A program made the position numbers and the translations under genes. This document shows, in pieces, positions 43,701 to 53,544 of a stretch of DNA of 64,000 nt. Within the stretch, counting starts at the first letter, position 1; every line of letters starts with the position of its first letter. The notes under the pieces are model-generated. The model made no database searches and was not told the DNA's origin. It was given only the letters and a program-made list of their open reading frames with translations. The stretch lies in assembly GCF_905163445.1 (NCBI RefSeq), contig NC_053202.1:4092001-4156000 (forward strand). Direction: 5' to 3'. This DNA comes from Pararge aegeria (Eukaryota > Arthropoda > Insecta > Lepidoptera > Nymphalidae).

Positions 43701-46700
43701 TAACACATTCTTTAAACTTATGCATTGTTAGGTCCAAAATTACCTTAGGAATCATATTATGAAAGCGTATACCCACAAATGACTTCTGCAGCTTTCGCAG
43801 ACGATATGCAGATGTCACTAATTTATGACCATTTCTTGTAAGTCGTCTGTTTTCATACAACTAACCCCTAACCGGTTAGCCCGTTGCCATCTTAGACTGC
43901 ATCATCACTTACAGGTGACATTGCAGTCTTACTTGTAGTGTAATCATCATCATATCAACCCAATACCGGCCGTCTATACCGGCACGGGTCTCGTCCCACA
44001 ATGAGAAGGGGTTAAGGCCGTTGTCCACCACTCTGGCAGTGCGGATTGGTGGACTCCACACACCTTTGAGAACATTATGTAGCACTCTCAGGCATGCATT
44101 TTGCTCACGATGTTTTCCTTCAGCGTGGAAGCAAGTGATATTTCAATTGCTTAAAACGCACTTAACTTAGAAAAGTAAGAGGTGCGTGCCGGGATTCGAA
44201 CTCTGCCCGAAAGTGAAGTCGAGCACCTACCCACTGCGCCATCACCGCTTGATGACGCGATCGAATAAGTAACAAAATAGAAAATCTTAAACCTGGCCCT
44301 CTGTATAAGCAGAAAAGAAATCCTTATCCGTCGAATTCAACAAATTAATGTTCAACTTGAAACTTGATGTTCTACCCACTGAATTGAATAAAACAATTAA
44401 AAAAAACAAACTTACGCCATTTCACCCATGTACACCAGATTCACAATATTAATGGTGCCCGCACCGAAGCCCACCATGAATCTACCAATATATATCATAG
44501 CCAGATTGTTCGCTGTTGCCAAAACAACGTAAGCTAAAGCTATTCCTATAGCACCAGCTATCATACATGGCTTCCTTCCTTTTGTGTTTGATAACCAAAC
44601 CATTATATATGGACCTGAAAGTTGAGAAACAATTATTTAAAACTAGCTGTCCCGGCGAACTTCGTAGCGCAGATCTTTTTTTTTTTGATGAATGTTATAT
44701 CCTATTCCGGACTAAGAGAAATCCAAAAAATCAAATATCATAAAAATTGGTAAAAAAGTTCTTGAGTTATAAATGGTGTAACTAACACAACTTTCTTTTA
44801 TACTAGCTGACCCGTGCAACTTCGTTTGCATCAAATCGGTTATTACCGGAAAACACGAATAAAATGACATTTTCTAAAAATGAATCCTAGCTAGATCGAT
44901 TTATCGCCCCCGAAACCCCCTGTATACTAAATTTCATGAAAATCGTTGGAGCCGATTCCGAGATTCCATTTATATATATATATATATATTATATTAAACG
45001 AGTAATTCTTGTGTATATATATATATATATACACAAGAATTACTCGTTTAATGACTTTCATACAAACTTCCAACCCCTGTTTTACCTTTAGATAAAACAT
45101 TTTCTGAGCTGATGTCAATGCTTTAAAAGAAACCTAAATTTCAGTTTTTAAAAAACTTTCATCCCCCTTTTTCACCCCCCAAATTTATAACCAGGAAATT
45201 TTCCATAATAATTTTTTTTATACTTAAAATTGATGCCGATTTCCATGTATCTAACTTCAAAAACATAGGATGATAATATATAAAGCTGAAGAGTGTGTTT
45301 GTTCTTTCGTTTGTATACTTGAACGCGATAATCACCGGAAGAACTGGTCTGATTTGAAAAATTCTTTCAGTGTTGGATAGCTAAAGGCTATCGTCACATA
45401 TATCATCACGCTAAGATCAAAAGGAGCATAGCACCAATGATAAATGTTTCAATTTTTTTTAAGTCTTAAATAAAAACAGTCCGCGACAGCATATGCCTAT
45501 CTTTTAAGATTAACTTATAAGCGGATGAAGGACTGCTATTATAAATATACAACGTGTAACAGAATTACGAAATAATATTAAAGGATGCATAAGTATATAA
45601 GATTCGCAAGGAATCACCCTGTAATAAACCAAAAAAAGCAAATCTATGTTTCCATACAAAATAATTCAAAACGTTCTTAGTGTTTACTTTTGACAACCCT
45701 ATTTAAGATGAAACCGACCGACACGTGCATAGTACGTACGCTACGCGATGCGTACCTAATAAAGTAACAAGTCCCATGATTTTAATTTTTCTTGTGATGT
45801 TAGGGCTGAATCTTATTGCTTTCAGTAAAAACTATGGCTGTGTTTTACTCCAAAAACTATTAGGTTTTCGGTTTCACAGATAAGTCTCGGAGACAGTACA
45901 TAATGTACCTCCAAAGCCTGTGAAGTATTATTTCGGTTTTCATTTACACGTTGTATCATAAAAATATACTAGACTAGTAAGAATTCCACTAGTCAAGCCA
46001 GCTTATAAAGTTATAACAACCCGGCACGGCGTCAGGGTTTTAACAAAGTAATTTGATTCGTTTATTTTTTCGTATCCTTTCATAATAATTTCATAATATG
46101 TTGTAATAAAAATATAGATTTTATTATCTTTCATCTAAATTCTATTATTGAGTCTACAAATGATAACATATAGATAAGATGATAATCCATTGCACGGTAA
46201 CTCAAAGAACTATGTAAAATTTTATTTGATAACCAACGACTTCCTCATAACTATGGTGATAAAAAAGAATCTGTCTACATTTAAACTGCCTACTATACGC
46301 TGATAAGCATAACAATATCGGTACAAGATTTGGACGCTCGTAATCTGATCGACCTAATTGAGTCGTTTTCGAGAATTGAAATACGTAGACATCAGGGTAA
46401 AATGTATCATATAAGTATTACGTTAAAACACAAATTTGACTGCAATTCTTCAGCTAGTGCTATTTGCAGAATATTTGTGAAAAAAAACAGAAGTACGGGA
46501 TTTGCAACTCGAAACTACTTAATTAAGGTACTTTAAGGTTTTCGAAAAAGACTTCTCGATTACAAGCGACATTATGGTGGACTCAGATATTTGGTACTTT
46601 TATCAGAAAAGATTTCCGGAAATTTTAAATTTCTTTTATAATTTTCGCATTCCAATTCAAAATTCAAATTCAAAAATGTTGTATTGATGTAGACCTATCA

Positions 46701-48951
46701 CAGGCTTTTATGAAGCGTTCATACATATAATATTTTACCTATCATTAATGTTAGGTGATATTGATAGCTACATTCGTTAACTTAAAACTAAAGCTAGGAG
46801 AGTTCCAAACGCGCCCTGGTCTAAGAAGAGCCCACAGCAAACTAAGCCGGAGTTTTGTTTGTTATCACCAACTCACAGTCAAATTAATATTTAGTTTAAA
46901 ATTATACCTATCATGCATCCTAAGTAAATGAAAGTAGCGACTAGAGACAACTGGGATTCCGTGAGCAAATACGGGAGTGGTGACTCTTCAAGGTTACGCA
47001 ATTTTGGTATCACAGGCCCCGACCACGCGGACGCGTAACCTATTGTTAATTGTCCAAGGTATACTGAAAAAAAACACATCTATTAAAACAAATACTTCTT
47101 TAACTTAACCGCAACGCTACGATCACAGACTTAAGAACATACAGACAACGCGCACACGATTAATGGGTCGTTTTGAGTCACCCCACTTTAGTAGTGTTTC
47201 TCGAACAGACGGTTAGTAACTACATTCCATTAAGCAGTTGACAGTAATTAATTTACCTCTAATTTTAAACCATTAAACGAGGCACCTTTACCTTAGTTTA
47301 CCAAAAAATGGGAATAATTAGGTCCACAAAAAGAAGTTTTATAAGCTGCAGAATTATGGAATGCACTCCCATTGAACATAAGACAGTCGAAGTCACTGGG
47401 TATATTTAAAAATGCTGTTAAGGCTCAATATCTCGCTCAGTAAAGACGCCTGTTATTATTTATTTATCTACTCAAACTCATATTTAAGTATTTATCTTAT
47501 GTTAAAATATGTATTAGAATGTTTATTTTTTATATTTATCAATAGTATTATTGTATTTGTGTAGTCTGGTTTATGTATTAGTATGTAGATATTTGTATGT
47601 ATGTACTAAATAGTGTGTCCCACCTATTCGTTTTTCTTTTTAGTTTTCCTAATCCGAAGGTTGCCTGGCAGAGATCGCTACTTAGCGATAAGGCCGCCTT
47701 TTGTATCCTGCTTCATTCTTCATGTGTTTGTTCTTTTTTTGTCTCGTTTTTCTGAGTGGTGTACAAATAAAGAGTATAAATAAATATTTTTTGAGCCAGC
47801 AACGTTACGCGGTTATTTCAGAAACGCACATCTCACGATGTGCGTTTAACTGTTTTTAGACACAATGCACTGCATGCAATTGTGTGGCTGCTACATATTA
47901 CTATATATTATTTAGACGGCCGATTGGCGTAGTGGGCAGCGACCCTGCTTTCTGAGTTCAAGGCCGTGGGTTCGATTCCCACGACTGGAAAATGTTTGTG
48001 TGATGAACATGAATGTTTTTAGTGTCTGGGTGTTTGTCTGTATTTTATAAGTATTTATGTAAATTATTAATAAATTATTAATATTAATAAATTCGTCAGT
48101 CATCTTAGCACCCATAACCCAAACTACGCTTACTGTGGGACTAGATGGCAATGTGTTTATTGTTGTAGTATATTTATTTGTTTATTTATTTATTTAGAGC
48201 AAAAAACAGTACATCACACATACCTATCGTGAAAAGCTTACGGGGGGGGCCGACTTCGATGACGCACTTCTAACTTCTCGGAATTATATGCGTTTTTAAT
48301 TTATGAGCAGTTAAAATATGACCTGATTAAACGGTGAACGAGAACATCGTGAGAAAACCTACATGCCTGAGAGATCTCCATAACGTTCTCAAAGGCGTGT
48401 GAAGTCTAACAATCCGCACTGGGACAGGATGGTGCGATAAACCCCTTTTATTCTGAGAGGAGACCCGCAGGGTGATAACGTATCTCACAACAGACTTGCC
48501 AGGCAGGAATTGCCAGGCGTCAATCTCGCGGTCTTTGCTGTCAAACGTCACTTTTGCACACAAAAAAATACAAAAGTGAGACGGGCGGGAGATAAAAATT
48601 ATATCCCCCGATTATATCCCCTGACAAGGGATATAATTAACGTGCCCACTTGCTAAATCACTGGAACATGTAATGTTAATAGAAGTTTACCCCCGTTTAT
48701 AATACACATATATTATTTGGATATTATTTCCACTGGCGCACCAGTGCTCTGAGAGTTGATAAAGCTGTGGGAGAAAATAAATTTATATCCTTTCCTTAGA
48801 AGTGCTGGTGTGATTGCAGTCAAGCAATCAATATATATTTTATTTTATATGTATAAAAAAATGAAACTTTATAATAAGTTGGAAAAAAGTATCACTTACA
48901 GCATAGTGATATTAACACTTGACGTCTCACACCAGTTATTTGTACAAACAT
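34776..48951 (-). CDS. Facilitated trehalose/sugar transporter-like gene B (7 coding exons, 451 aa)
   Basis: Minus-strand exons in order: 48951-48900, 47063-46908, 44614-44416, 43482-43292, 38328-37946, 36257-36146 and 35038-34776, all with GT/AG borders and the same lengths and phases as genes A and C. Exon 1 begins MFVQITGVRRQV. Sugar-transporter motifs sit at the same residues as in gene C: GRK (about 82), Y131/E134 and RG, PESP (190-193), QHTSG (260-264), GRKR (311-314), GEMF (375-378) and PETKGKT (437-443). Expected to be a 12-helix plasma-membrane sugar carrier. Intron 4 (about 5 kb) holds a nearly whole LINE on the same strand. The open frame, conserved borders and a downstream AATAAA suggest it is functional; substrate not determinable. 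Confidence 0.88.
35150..35350 (+). mobile_element. SINE family C, partial
   Basis: tggcgtggtctggtgggagg, ctagttaccaccctaccga and catcttaaactgcatcatca. The head is lost. In intron 6 of gene B. Confidence 0.55.
35750..36070. mobile_element. Inverted-repeat element (MITE-like), copy 1
   Basis: Ends are inverted: ttatgaaaattaatcttaat plus ccaacagcaggagaatctgt near 35783-35838, mirrored by acagattatcctgctgttcg plus aagcttaattttcataa near 36011-36064. The centre holds tcctgaggatgctccggttt and cggagcgaaacgtgcg. A related copy is at 55945-56305. Probably a non-autonomous DNA element; no transposase is present. Confidence 0.65.
36300..36680. mobile_element. Two RTE LINE fragments head to head
   Basis: 36300-36485 is family R on the minus strand (AKLKWQWRG, RRRTRVTDIAQ). 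36490-36680 is family R on the plus strand, ending ggacatcgattggttgacat and GATGATGATGATG. Mirrors the arrangement at 18000-18325. Confidence 0.65.
36690..36850 (+). mobile_element. Retroelement fragment
   Basis: Contains cagatggcctacctgatggg and tgaggcataggtgttaagac, in the style of lepidopteran retroelement 3' ends. No second copy in the window. Confidence 0.35.
37040..37175 (-). mobile_element. LINE 3' tail, family K
   Basis: gaatgaatgaatacactttt, attgtacaccac, then cgctacatagcgatctcttc. Reverse of the family K end. Confidence 0.6.
37200..37710. other. Intron 5 sequence of gene B, no gene recognised
   Basis: AT-rich with TATA runs near 37228-37285. A plus-strand frame of 76 codons (37380-37610) has no domain I recognise and no supporting context. 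Confidence 0.4.
37715..37935 (-). mobile_element. Helitron-like element fragment
   Basis: tgctgcccgcgttattagtc near its start and acaaacaaacaaatacactt followed by ctaatatcagtagggatt at its end. It abuts the donor side of gene B exon 5. Confidence 0.5.
38499..38936 (-). pseudogene. LINE ORF2 C-terminal part, displaced frame
   Basis: 145 codons that continue the LINE protein after a frame break near 38965-38985. Contains MEYCSHLWDGSAKYQLDALD, the RRARRLIG stretch and the terminal WNALPSSVFPD region typical of LINE ORF2 ends. The break looks like a deletion of a few bases. Confidence 0.8.
38966..41500 (-). CDS. LINE ORF2: endonuclease and reverse transcriptase
   Basis: 844 codons, open. The N-terminal apurinic-like endonuclease shows FLTETQIG, GDFNAHH and the SDHCLV end motif within residues 80-280. 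Reverse transcriptase follows from about residue 480 (VPKKGSRADPSNYRPIAITS, QYGFRRNRSTGDLL, SLDVSKAFDRVWH, AGVPQGSVLS) with the catalytic FGYADDS near residue 740. It ends early through the frame break noted for the C-terminal part. The start codon is uncertain, because the frame has no clear 5' UTR boundary. Confidence 0.88.
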   Translation of the reverse strand: MVSSWIEESTNVAPRITAIPFPIHPLHQMTRKMKKSKYTQRLHLLSLKVHFSNIRGIHSNLCAVHHHLETERPHLLFLTETQIGVPTDVAYLQYPGYSLEHNFKPRAGVCMFARNDVCCRRLRNLEVPNFSIMWCLLDTGTDQIVYACTYRSHSGDQETTRMFQYLSETADTVQRRYPTAQMVFLGDFNAHHQDWLFPYQNTDHAGREALKFALSLDLSQLVQEATRVPDIDGHTPNCLDLLLTTDPDRFSVSVRAPLGTSDHCLVRSVSNYHPLDSGSTGIRRVWRYKSADWDEMRHFFASFPWRQVCFSSNDPSSSEKALSEVIMQAMEYFIPFAHVSLDGRVPRWYNAECAQAEAHKDTAFAAWAEARSKKAPDITAKKRAFNLAAKSYKKVLKRARFSRTIRIGAKLASYPRGSKAFWSLSKSIETNFCRPSLPPLLKPDGSLAFTATDKANLLGSLFAANSQLDSGSASPPTIPFCDSVMPEIRIRQCEVLKVLRNLDVNKASGPDGIPAVVLKTCAPELSPILTRLYRLSLKTTRVPKAWKIANVQPVPKKGSRADPSNYRPIAITSLLCKSLERVLNNRLLAYLENNELLSDRQYGFRRNRSTGDLLVYATHIWGEAMEKHGEALAVSLDVSKAFDRVWHESLLHKLPAYGLPISFCNWIADFLSGRFFRVVVDGSSSDLMAINAGVPQGSVLSATLFLLHINDLLKPGIFGYADDSTVTARYMSSPRASGDETLVLREALVKRVNLALSEVSDWGDTNLVQFNASKTQACLFSAKRSPFPLTPTFRNVSVPITNSIELLGISISSNLSFGQCIESKAKTAGKKLGILNKVKRQNSF
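41771..42235. other. Intron 4 sequence of gene B beyond the LINE
   Basis: Mixed base composition with a ggccgaagcctaccacctaa stretch similar to reversed SINE C, TATATA runs near 42040-42080, and a (GA)n run at 42174-42190. Possibly the 5' part of another truncated retroelement. Confidence 0.35.
42236..42455 (+). mobile_element. Retroelement 3' tail, family L
   Basis: Second copy of the repeat at 4890-5100: taactaagttgtggaaactt, aaaaatacggcattaa and gctaataaataaag. Confidence 0.65.
42540..43200. repeat. tRNA-like SINE head and 152-bp tandem hairpin repeats
   Basis: A tRNA-like head on the minus strand (about 42595-42662: gagagccgtagcttaattgg, aggttcaaat) is followed by its tail. From about 42837 a unit beginning with tgtttttacctacacttgg recurs at about 152-bp spacing (anchor cctacacttgg at 42850, 43003 and 43154). 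Each full unit holds a 17-bp or near-17-bp inverted repeat: 42891-42907 with 42925-42941, and 43043-43059 with 43077-43090. The tail of the SINE in both orientations forms the arms. Confidence 0.75.
43580..43860 (-). mobile_element. LINE ORF2 C-terminus and 3' end, family J
   Basis: 86 codons on the minus strand: TSAYRLRKLQKSFVGIRFHN, IPKVILDLTMHKFKECVK and the end VAWKHPAPLSS. The plus-strand copies at 8400-8720 and 60190-60620 belong to the same element. 5'-truncated. Confidence 0.75.
43862..43930 (+). mobile_element. SINE family C, 3' fragment
   Basis: ttgccatcttagactgcatc and aggtgacattgcagtc. Confidence 0.45.
43943..44249 (-). mobile_element. SINE family B, full length
   Basis: Reverse copy from catcatatcaacccaa through ccaccactctggcagtgcgg to cccactgcgccatcaccgc. 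In intron 3 of gene B. Confidence 0.85.
44641..45290. mobile_element. Helitron-like fragments around a palindrome
   Basis: actagctgtcccggcgaact (44643) and ctagctgacccgtgcaactt (44802) are reverse-oriented 3' ends of two such elements in a row. Further inward are tcatgaaaatcgttggagcc and plain AT-rich sequence. Confidence 0.5.
44993..45052. repeat. Perfect 60-bp palindrome
   Basis: ATTAAACGAGTAATTCTTGT plus GTATATATAT is followed by its exact reverse complement; all 30 base pairs match with no loop. It sits inside a Helitron-like repeat. Confidence 0.9.
45540..45895. repeat. Dispersed repeat, family H (copy 2 of 2)
   Basis: Homologous to 25365-25705. Located in intron 2 of gene B. Confidence 0.6.
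45990..46907. repeat. Intron 2 segment of gene B, duplicated in pseudogene E
   Basis: Aligns with 51240-52069: ctaaattctattattgag.., gatgataatccattgca, ttatcagaaaagatttccgg. It includes a family G element (46650-46880) also present in the other copy, so that insertion predates the duplication. Confidence 0.75.
47100..47330. other. Intron 1 segment of gene B shared with gene A
   Basis: Matches 61555-61715 in the same intron of gene A: gtagtgtttctcgaacagac, agcagttgacagt and ccaaaaaatggg. No open frame supported. It could be regulatory, or simply old duplicated intron. Confidence 0.55.
47335..47790 (+). mobile_element. LINE ORF2 end and 3' tail, family K
   Basis: Begins with a short frame ELWNALPLNIRQSKSLGIF, a LINE ORF2 ending, then tgcctggcagagatcgct and gcgataaggccgcctttt, ending gtgtacaaataaagagta. 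Confidence 0.75.
47800..47895. other. Conserved intron 1 patch with aatgcactgcatgcaat
   Basis: agcaacgttacgcggt resembles agcaacataacgcggt of gene A at 61736, and aatgcactgcatgcaat at 47864-47880 recurs exactly at 17882-17898 in gene C. Confidence 0.45.
47913..48195 (+). mobile_element. SINE family A in intron 1 of gene B
   Basis: gacggccgattggcgtagtg, ggttcgattcccacgactgg and gactagatggcaatgtg core; TTTATTTG-type tail. Confidence 0.85.
48235..48475 (+). mobile_element. SINE family B, degraded
   Basis: acttctaacttctcggaatt, gtgagaaaacctacatgcct and ccgcactgggacagga. The head is diverged. Confidence 0.6.
48585..48800. mobile_element. Dispersed repeat, family M (copy 2)
   Basis: Reverse complement of 34295-34570. 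It lies just downstream of gene B exon 1, in intron 1. Confidence 0.55.
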
Positions 48952-49239
48952 ATTTGAAGTAATTAAAAAAAATATTACAGGTACTTTTTATTTTAACGAA
49001 AATAAATACTTAAAGCGATGGTCTTGAGATTCACACAACACGACTTATCCAATAAGAATGGTAAATTGAAAATATTACTTCGTTTTAAATACCCCATATC
49101 GTAGATACGAGATTAATTTTGATAAAATCAAGCAAAGGAGCCAAATATTGGTAAGTTTATCGATGATTTCACTGGCATGATATTGCTAAAAAATGCCTTT
49201 CTAGGTTTAATAATGACTGGAGATTTTGCTATCCTTACT

Positions 49240-49610
49240 AGCAGTAATATAAATAAATATAATATTATAAATGCTAAAGTGTGTTTGTTTGTTTGTCGTT
49301 TCTTCGCGCCCTAAAGAAGCATCCAATTAACTTGATTTTAGCATAGAGTTACTTGTTAATTTTACCCTGTTTGATCAGCGGTGAAAATTATAAAAAGCTT
49401 TCAAAATTCAAAATTCATTTGTTTCAAGTAGGCACAGTTTATAAACACTTTTAAAACGTCAAGTCAGTCTGTTTGTAGTGAATCTACCATCGGTTCGGAA
49501 GGCAGATTCCACCGAGAAGAGCCGGAAAGAAACTCGGCAGATTGCTCTTTTTCAACATCATTTTACAGTATACAATCTTTTACATTCACTATTTTGTGAG
49601 AGATAAGATG
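49240..49610. mobile_element. Helitron-like start and LINE J tail
   Basis: 49240-49400 opens ataatattataaatgctaaa and tgtttgtttgtttg (plus). 49405-49610 is the family J 3' end in reverse with accatcggttcggaaggc. Confidence 0.5.
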
Positions 49611-50160
49611 CGAAAATTACGAATATCAAATTTCATGTAATAAAGGTTTTACTAAACCGAATTTTATGGCATATCCGAATAATGATGAATAGCGTGTTCA
49701 AAAATGAAAATAAACTCTTCAACGTTATTATTAGAGTAGAAAGTCACAGCCAAAAAAATTTTACCCTTTTAAATTGATAAACATCTTCGAAAAAAATAAA
49801 TGTAATTAATTACACTTTTGATTCAATATAGAAGCTGTAATGCTTTTAAATTAAACTAATTCTGCAATTTCATTATCAACTATAATTTTCAAGAGACATT
49901 GACATAGGTTTTTTAAACTATTTATCCATCGGTAAGTATCTCAAACGGTTCGTCTGGCCATATGTTCAGAACGGGTTAACGATAACGATTTTGATAGTAC
50001 TTTCAGTCCAACCAGGTATTAGAACTTTGCAGGAATAGTAAATTACTGCAGCGGCCAGCTCGTACGTAAACTGTAAGCATGTCTTCACTTTGTCAACTAC
50101 AAATACTTTTCAAAATCAATGATAAACAATAAACTACAATATTTTTTTGAAGTGATCATT
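49611..50160. other. Spacer between pseudogene E and gene B, no gene recognised
   Basis: AT-rich with no repeat family identified. It could contain the gene B promoter, which I cannot place. Confidence 0.35.
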
Positions 50161-50164
50161 TCTT

Positions 50165-50440
50165 TTTTTTTTTTAATAAACAGCTTCATATTGGCAAGCC
50201 ACTACTCAATTTTAATTGAACCTTTGATACATTACCTCATTGATTGTCATGTTCTGGAGGAAACGATCGTTCCATTTTTAAATGACACGTGAGATAACAT
50301 GAGTTTACTATGTAATTTATTTGATAACAGATGACAACAGATATAGATTTTCACACAACTTTTGCCGGCCGCTGAACGCATGTATTTGACCAGTATATCA
50401 AATACGATTTATCTCGAAGAAGTTTGTCAAAATAATGCTC
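50165..50440. repeat. Unclassified dispersed repeat (copy 2 of 3)
   Basis: Homologous to 14160-14432 and 53870-54130. Like copy 3, it lies just downstream of a transporter exon 7, so copies 2 and 3 were probably duplicated together with the gene end. Confidence 0.6.
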
Positions 50441-50565
50441 AAAATTCCGAGCATGTTTCGGAATAGTAAAATCTTTAAAAGTATTTATTACTATCAAAAC
50501 AATATAATAATGGCAATATTGTACTTATAAATACTAAGGCATAAACAAATAGATAAAAATATCAC

Positions 50566-50787
50566 AAATATTTCGAAATCTCGAAACATAGTGGTTCCTT
50601 TTGTCTCCGGGATGAAGAAAACAGTAAAAAGTATTGCGCAGGCGCATATACATAAGAAGATCCAGAAAGCTACATGTCCTCCGACAGTTTCCAGTAGGTA
50701 ATGCACCAAAAGCTGTTGTCACCAAGAACCTAAAACTCCCTGACGCCGTTATGGCTACAGTTCATCGCTTGCTTCTGACATTGGTTG
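50566..50787 (-). pseudogene. Sugar transporter pseudogene E, exon 7 remnant
   Basis: The minus strand matches exon 7 of gene A from VGGHVAFW through FFIPETKG, but a 4-bp insertion near 50696-50702 shifts the frame and the C-terminal KTLLEIQ end is altered. The homology stops abruptly at about 50788, before the first approximately 50 bp of the exon. The downstream flank (50165-50440) matches the flank of gene A. Confidence 0.85.
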
Positions 50788-51239
50788 GTGGTGCAGATTC
50801 TCATGCGCATTATGATGAATTTCAAATCCAAGATGGCCGCCACCACAAATTGACAGAGTACGTCTTTTTTCACAACTCCCTTTGTATGGGTACGAAATGA
50901 ACAGGCTAAGATAGGCTAAAAAGTTGGTGGTTTTTTTTTTTAATTATGTATTAATTTTGAGTACCTAGTAGGTACGTAATGGTTGAAATTTTTTTAAAGT
51001 CAACGGTTCAATTTATATACCTATGTCATTTAGCGTAATGTACAGAAGAAGTCGTAAAACGCTTGCGATTATAAAAAAAAAAAATATTCAAATATATTCA
51101 CTACAGGCGCTTATACATATATGTTTACATAATTGGGAGGTGATGGTGGTTTGTCAACTTAAACCTACGTATAATTTTACTAACAAAAAAAATATATAAA
51201 ACGACTAACAAAAAATAAATATATACTAAAAATACCACT

Positions 51240-52069
51240 CGTAAATCCTGCTGCACCCCGGCGTTCTTGCGTCGGGGTGTAACAAAGAACATATTGCTTT
51301 TATTCTTATCTAAATTCTATTATTACGTTTACAAATGATTAAAAATAGATGATTAGATGATAATCTATTGCAAGGTCACTAAAACATCTGTGTTAAATTT
51401 AATTTGACAACCAACGACTTCCTCAAATCTGTGACGACAACAAAGAATCTGACTTCATTTAAACTGCCTACTATATGATGACAAGCATTTATCAGTCCCC
51501 TTAGTACAAGATTTGGTCGCACGCAATATACGAGTCGTTTTTGAGTATTCACATACTTAAACATCAGAGTAAAATGGATCTTATGAGTATTTAGCTCAAA
51601 ACTCAAATTTGCCTGGAATTCTTTAGCTAGAGATTTTGGCAGAATGTTTGTTAAAAAAAACATTAGTATGGGATTTTCAACTCTAAATAACCATGTAGTA
51701 CCATTAAGGTAGTTTGACGGTATAGAGTTTGATATTCGAAAAAGACTTCTCGATTGCCAGCAACAAATCTTGCAGCTTATGGTGGACTCAGCTGTATTGA
51801 ACTTTTATCAGAAAAGATTTCCGGAAGTTTTGAAATTGTTTTAAAATTTTCACTTTCCATCAAATTTGAAATTCAAATTAAAAAATGTCTTTTTGATGTA
51901 GAACTCTCACAGGCGCTTATGAAGCGTTCACACGTATAATATTACCAGTATAATTACCATTAATGATGATAATAACTACATTCGTTAACTTAAAATAAAG
52001 CTAGGAGGATTCCAAATGCGCCCTGGTCTAAGAAGCGCCCACAGCAAACTAGTGATGCCATGATTTTGT
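51240..52069. repeat. Intron 2 segment of pseudogene E, duplicate of gene B intron 2
   Basis: Aligns with 45990-46907 including its family G insert (51870-52050). Shows that E had an intron 2 like gene B. Confidence 0.75.
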
Positions 52070-52224
52070 CTATTATGCAAGCTAAGTAAATAAAAGTAGC
52101 GACTAGAGACAACTGGGATTTCGTGAGCAAATACAGTAGTGGTGACTCTTCAAGGTTACGCAATTTTGGTTAAACAGGCCCCGACCACGCGGTCGCAAGA
52201 CTAATGTTATCTGTCCAAGGTATA
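52070..52224 (-). pseudogene. Sugar transporter pseudogene E, exon 2 remnant
   Basis: 155 nt against 156 in the intact genes. The acceptor (CCAG before TATACC) is kept. An in-frame stop replaces Ile after GPV (GTT TAA), one base is missing, and the donor GT is lost (AC on the minus strand). Exons 3-6 are absent between it and the exon 7 remnant. Confidence 0.87.
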
Positions 52225-52344
52225 CTGGAAAAAAACACATCTATTAAAACAAATAATTCTTTAAGTTTGACGCTGCTACATAATGTAAAGAAAAAAAACA
52301 TTGAAATCGTGAAGGTTAGATAGATATTTTGTCTCGCTTACGGG

Positions 52345-52430
52345 GGGTCCAAGTTCGGCACGCACTTCTAACTTTTAGGAGTTATGTACGTTTTTAAGTT
52401 ACGTCACCGATTCGGCGGATCGTAAATTTT
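52345..52430 (+). mobile_element. SINE family B fragment
   Basis: gcacgcacttctaacttttag and gttatgtacgtttttaag. Confidence 0.4.
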
Positions 52431-52664
52431 AGGAGACTTGACAGATGAAAAATAATTTTAATCCCTCTTTTTAAAGCCATAGACAAGGTAGGTTATATAA
52501 GTCACCTAGTAAAAATCGATTGGTGAAAGTTAAATGTATGCCTAGAAATCTCGTTTTATTAGGCGTTACTAACTTAGGCTATGCCTTGTTCTTCGTAAGT
52601 GAAACAGAAATAAAACGGGTATAAGGTAAGGCCCATTTTACTTTGTGGGTATAGTTTTATATAC

Positions 52665-52812
52665 AAAAGAGCAACTACTGAGCTTCTTGCCGGCTCTTCT
52701 CGGTAGAATCTGCTTTCCGAACCGGTGGTAGAGTCACTACCATCAGACATACTTGAGGTTTCAAAAATGCTTATAAAGTAGGCCTACTTAAAATAAATGT
52801 TTTTTTTTTTAT
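52665..52812 (+). mobile_element. LINE 3' tail, family J
   Basis: gagcaactactgagcttctt, gaaccggtggtagagtcac and a T-rich end. Confidence 0.65.
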
Positions 52813-52989
52813 ATATATACCTCGACTGTAAGCGAGAAAATGTACTAAGGCTGTTGTAAAAGATCTATCGACAGGATTCATGCTATACACGTGTTAAAAT
52901 TATCATGCACGATGTATTTCACTTGAACATTCGGGTAGATAGCGAATATATAAACAAACAAACAATAAAAATAACTTTCGCAATCTTAT

Positions 52990-53130
52990 TATACACTAGA
53001 TTTGCCGTGCGGCTTCGCCCGACTAAATTACAGGACGCAGCGTACTGCTTCAAAATCTACACCGACCTCAATAAATCAGATATCAAACATAACGTTTTGA
53101 AGGGGGTCAGTGAGAATAAACACAACTTTC
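52990..53130. mobile_element. Degraded repeat sharing sequence with 16385-16500
   Basis: ctagatttgccgtgcggctt, acaggacgcagcgtactgct and acctcaataaatcagata. Confidence 0.45.
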
Positions 53131-53329
53131 TTCTTTAGTATTTAATTATAATTTTTTTTTTCTTAATATTTCACACTTTTTGTTTTCACCTTCTAATCAA
53201 CTCCCCGAATGCCAACATCATCCACGTCGATGCCTTTTCGTCGATCGATCACTCCACCGCCACCGCGGGTTGTGATTGGTCGACGTTTTACGGCATCAAG
53301 GTCATTGGTTCAGTATCTATATATATAAA

Positions 53330-53420
53330 ATTTAGGACTTCTGTCCTCTATCTCCAATCATATTCATACGATCTACACAAAATTTGGGCAAAACTTAACT
53401 GATAGTATAACAGTCCGGAT
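53330..53420 (-). mobile_element. Helitron-like fragment
   Basis: ggacttctgtcctctatctc and cacaaaatttgggcaaaac, as in 22290-22755. Confidence 0.5.
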
Positions 53421-53544
53421 AACGTCAGAAGACCTCGTCTTCGCCGGCGAAAACGCTGTGCAGAGGTTGATTATATGTTCGGATAGGGAGCATTGTCAGT
53501 AGTAATCTCATCGTCAGGGTCGTGAAAATAAATAAATAAATAAA

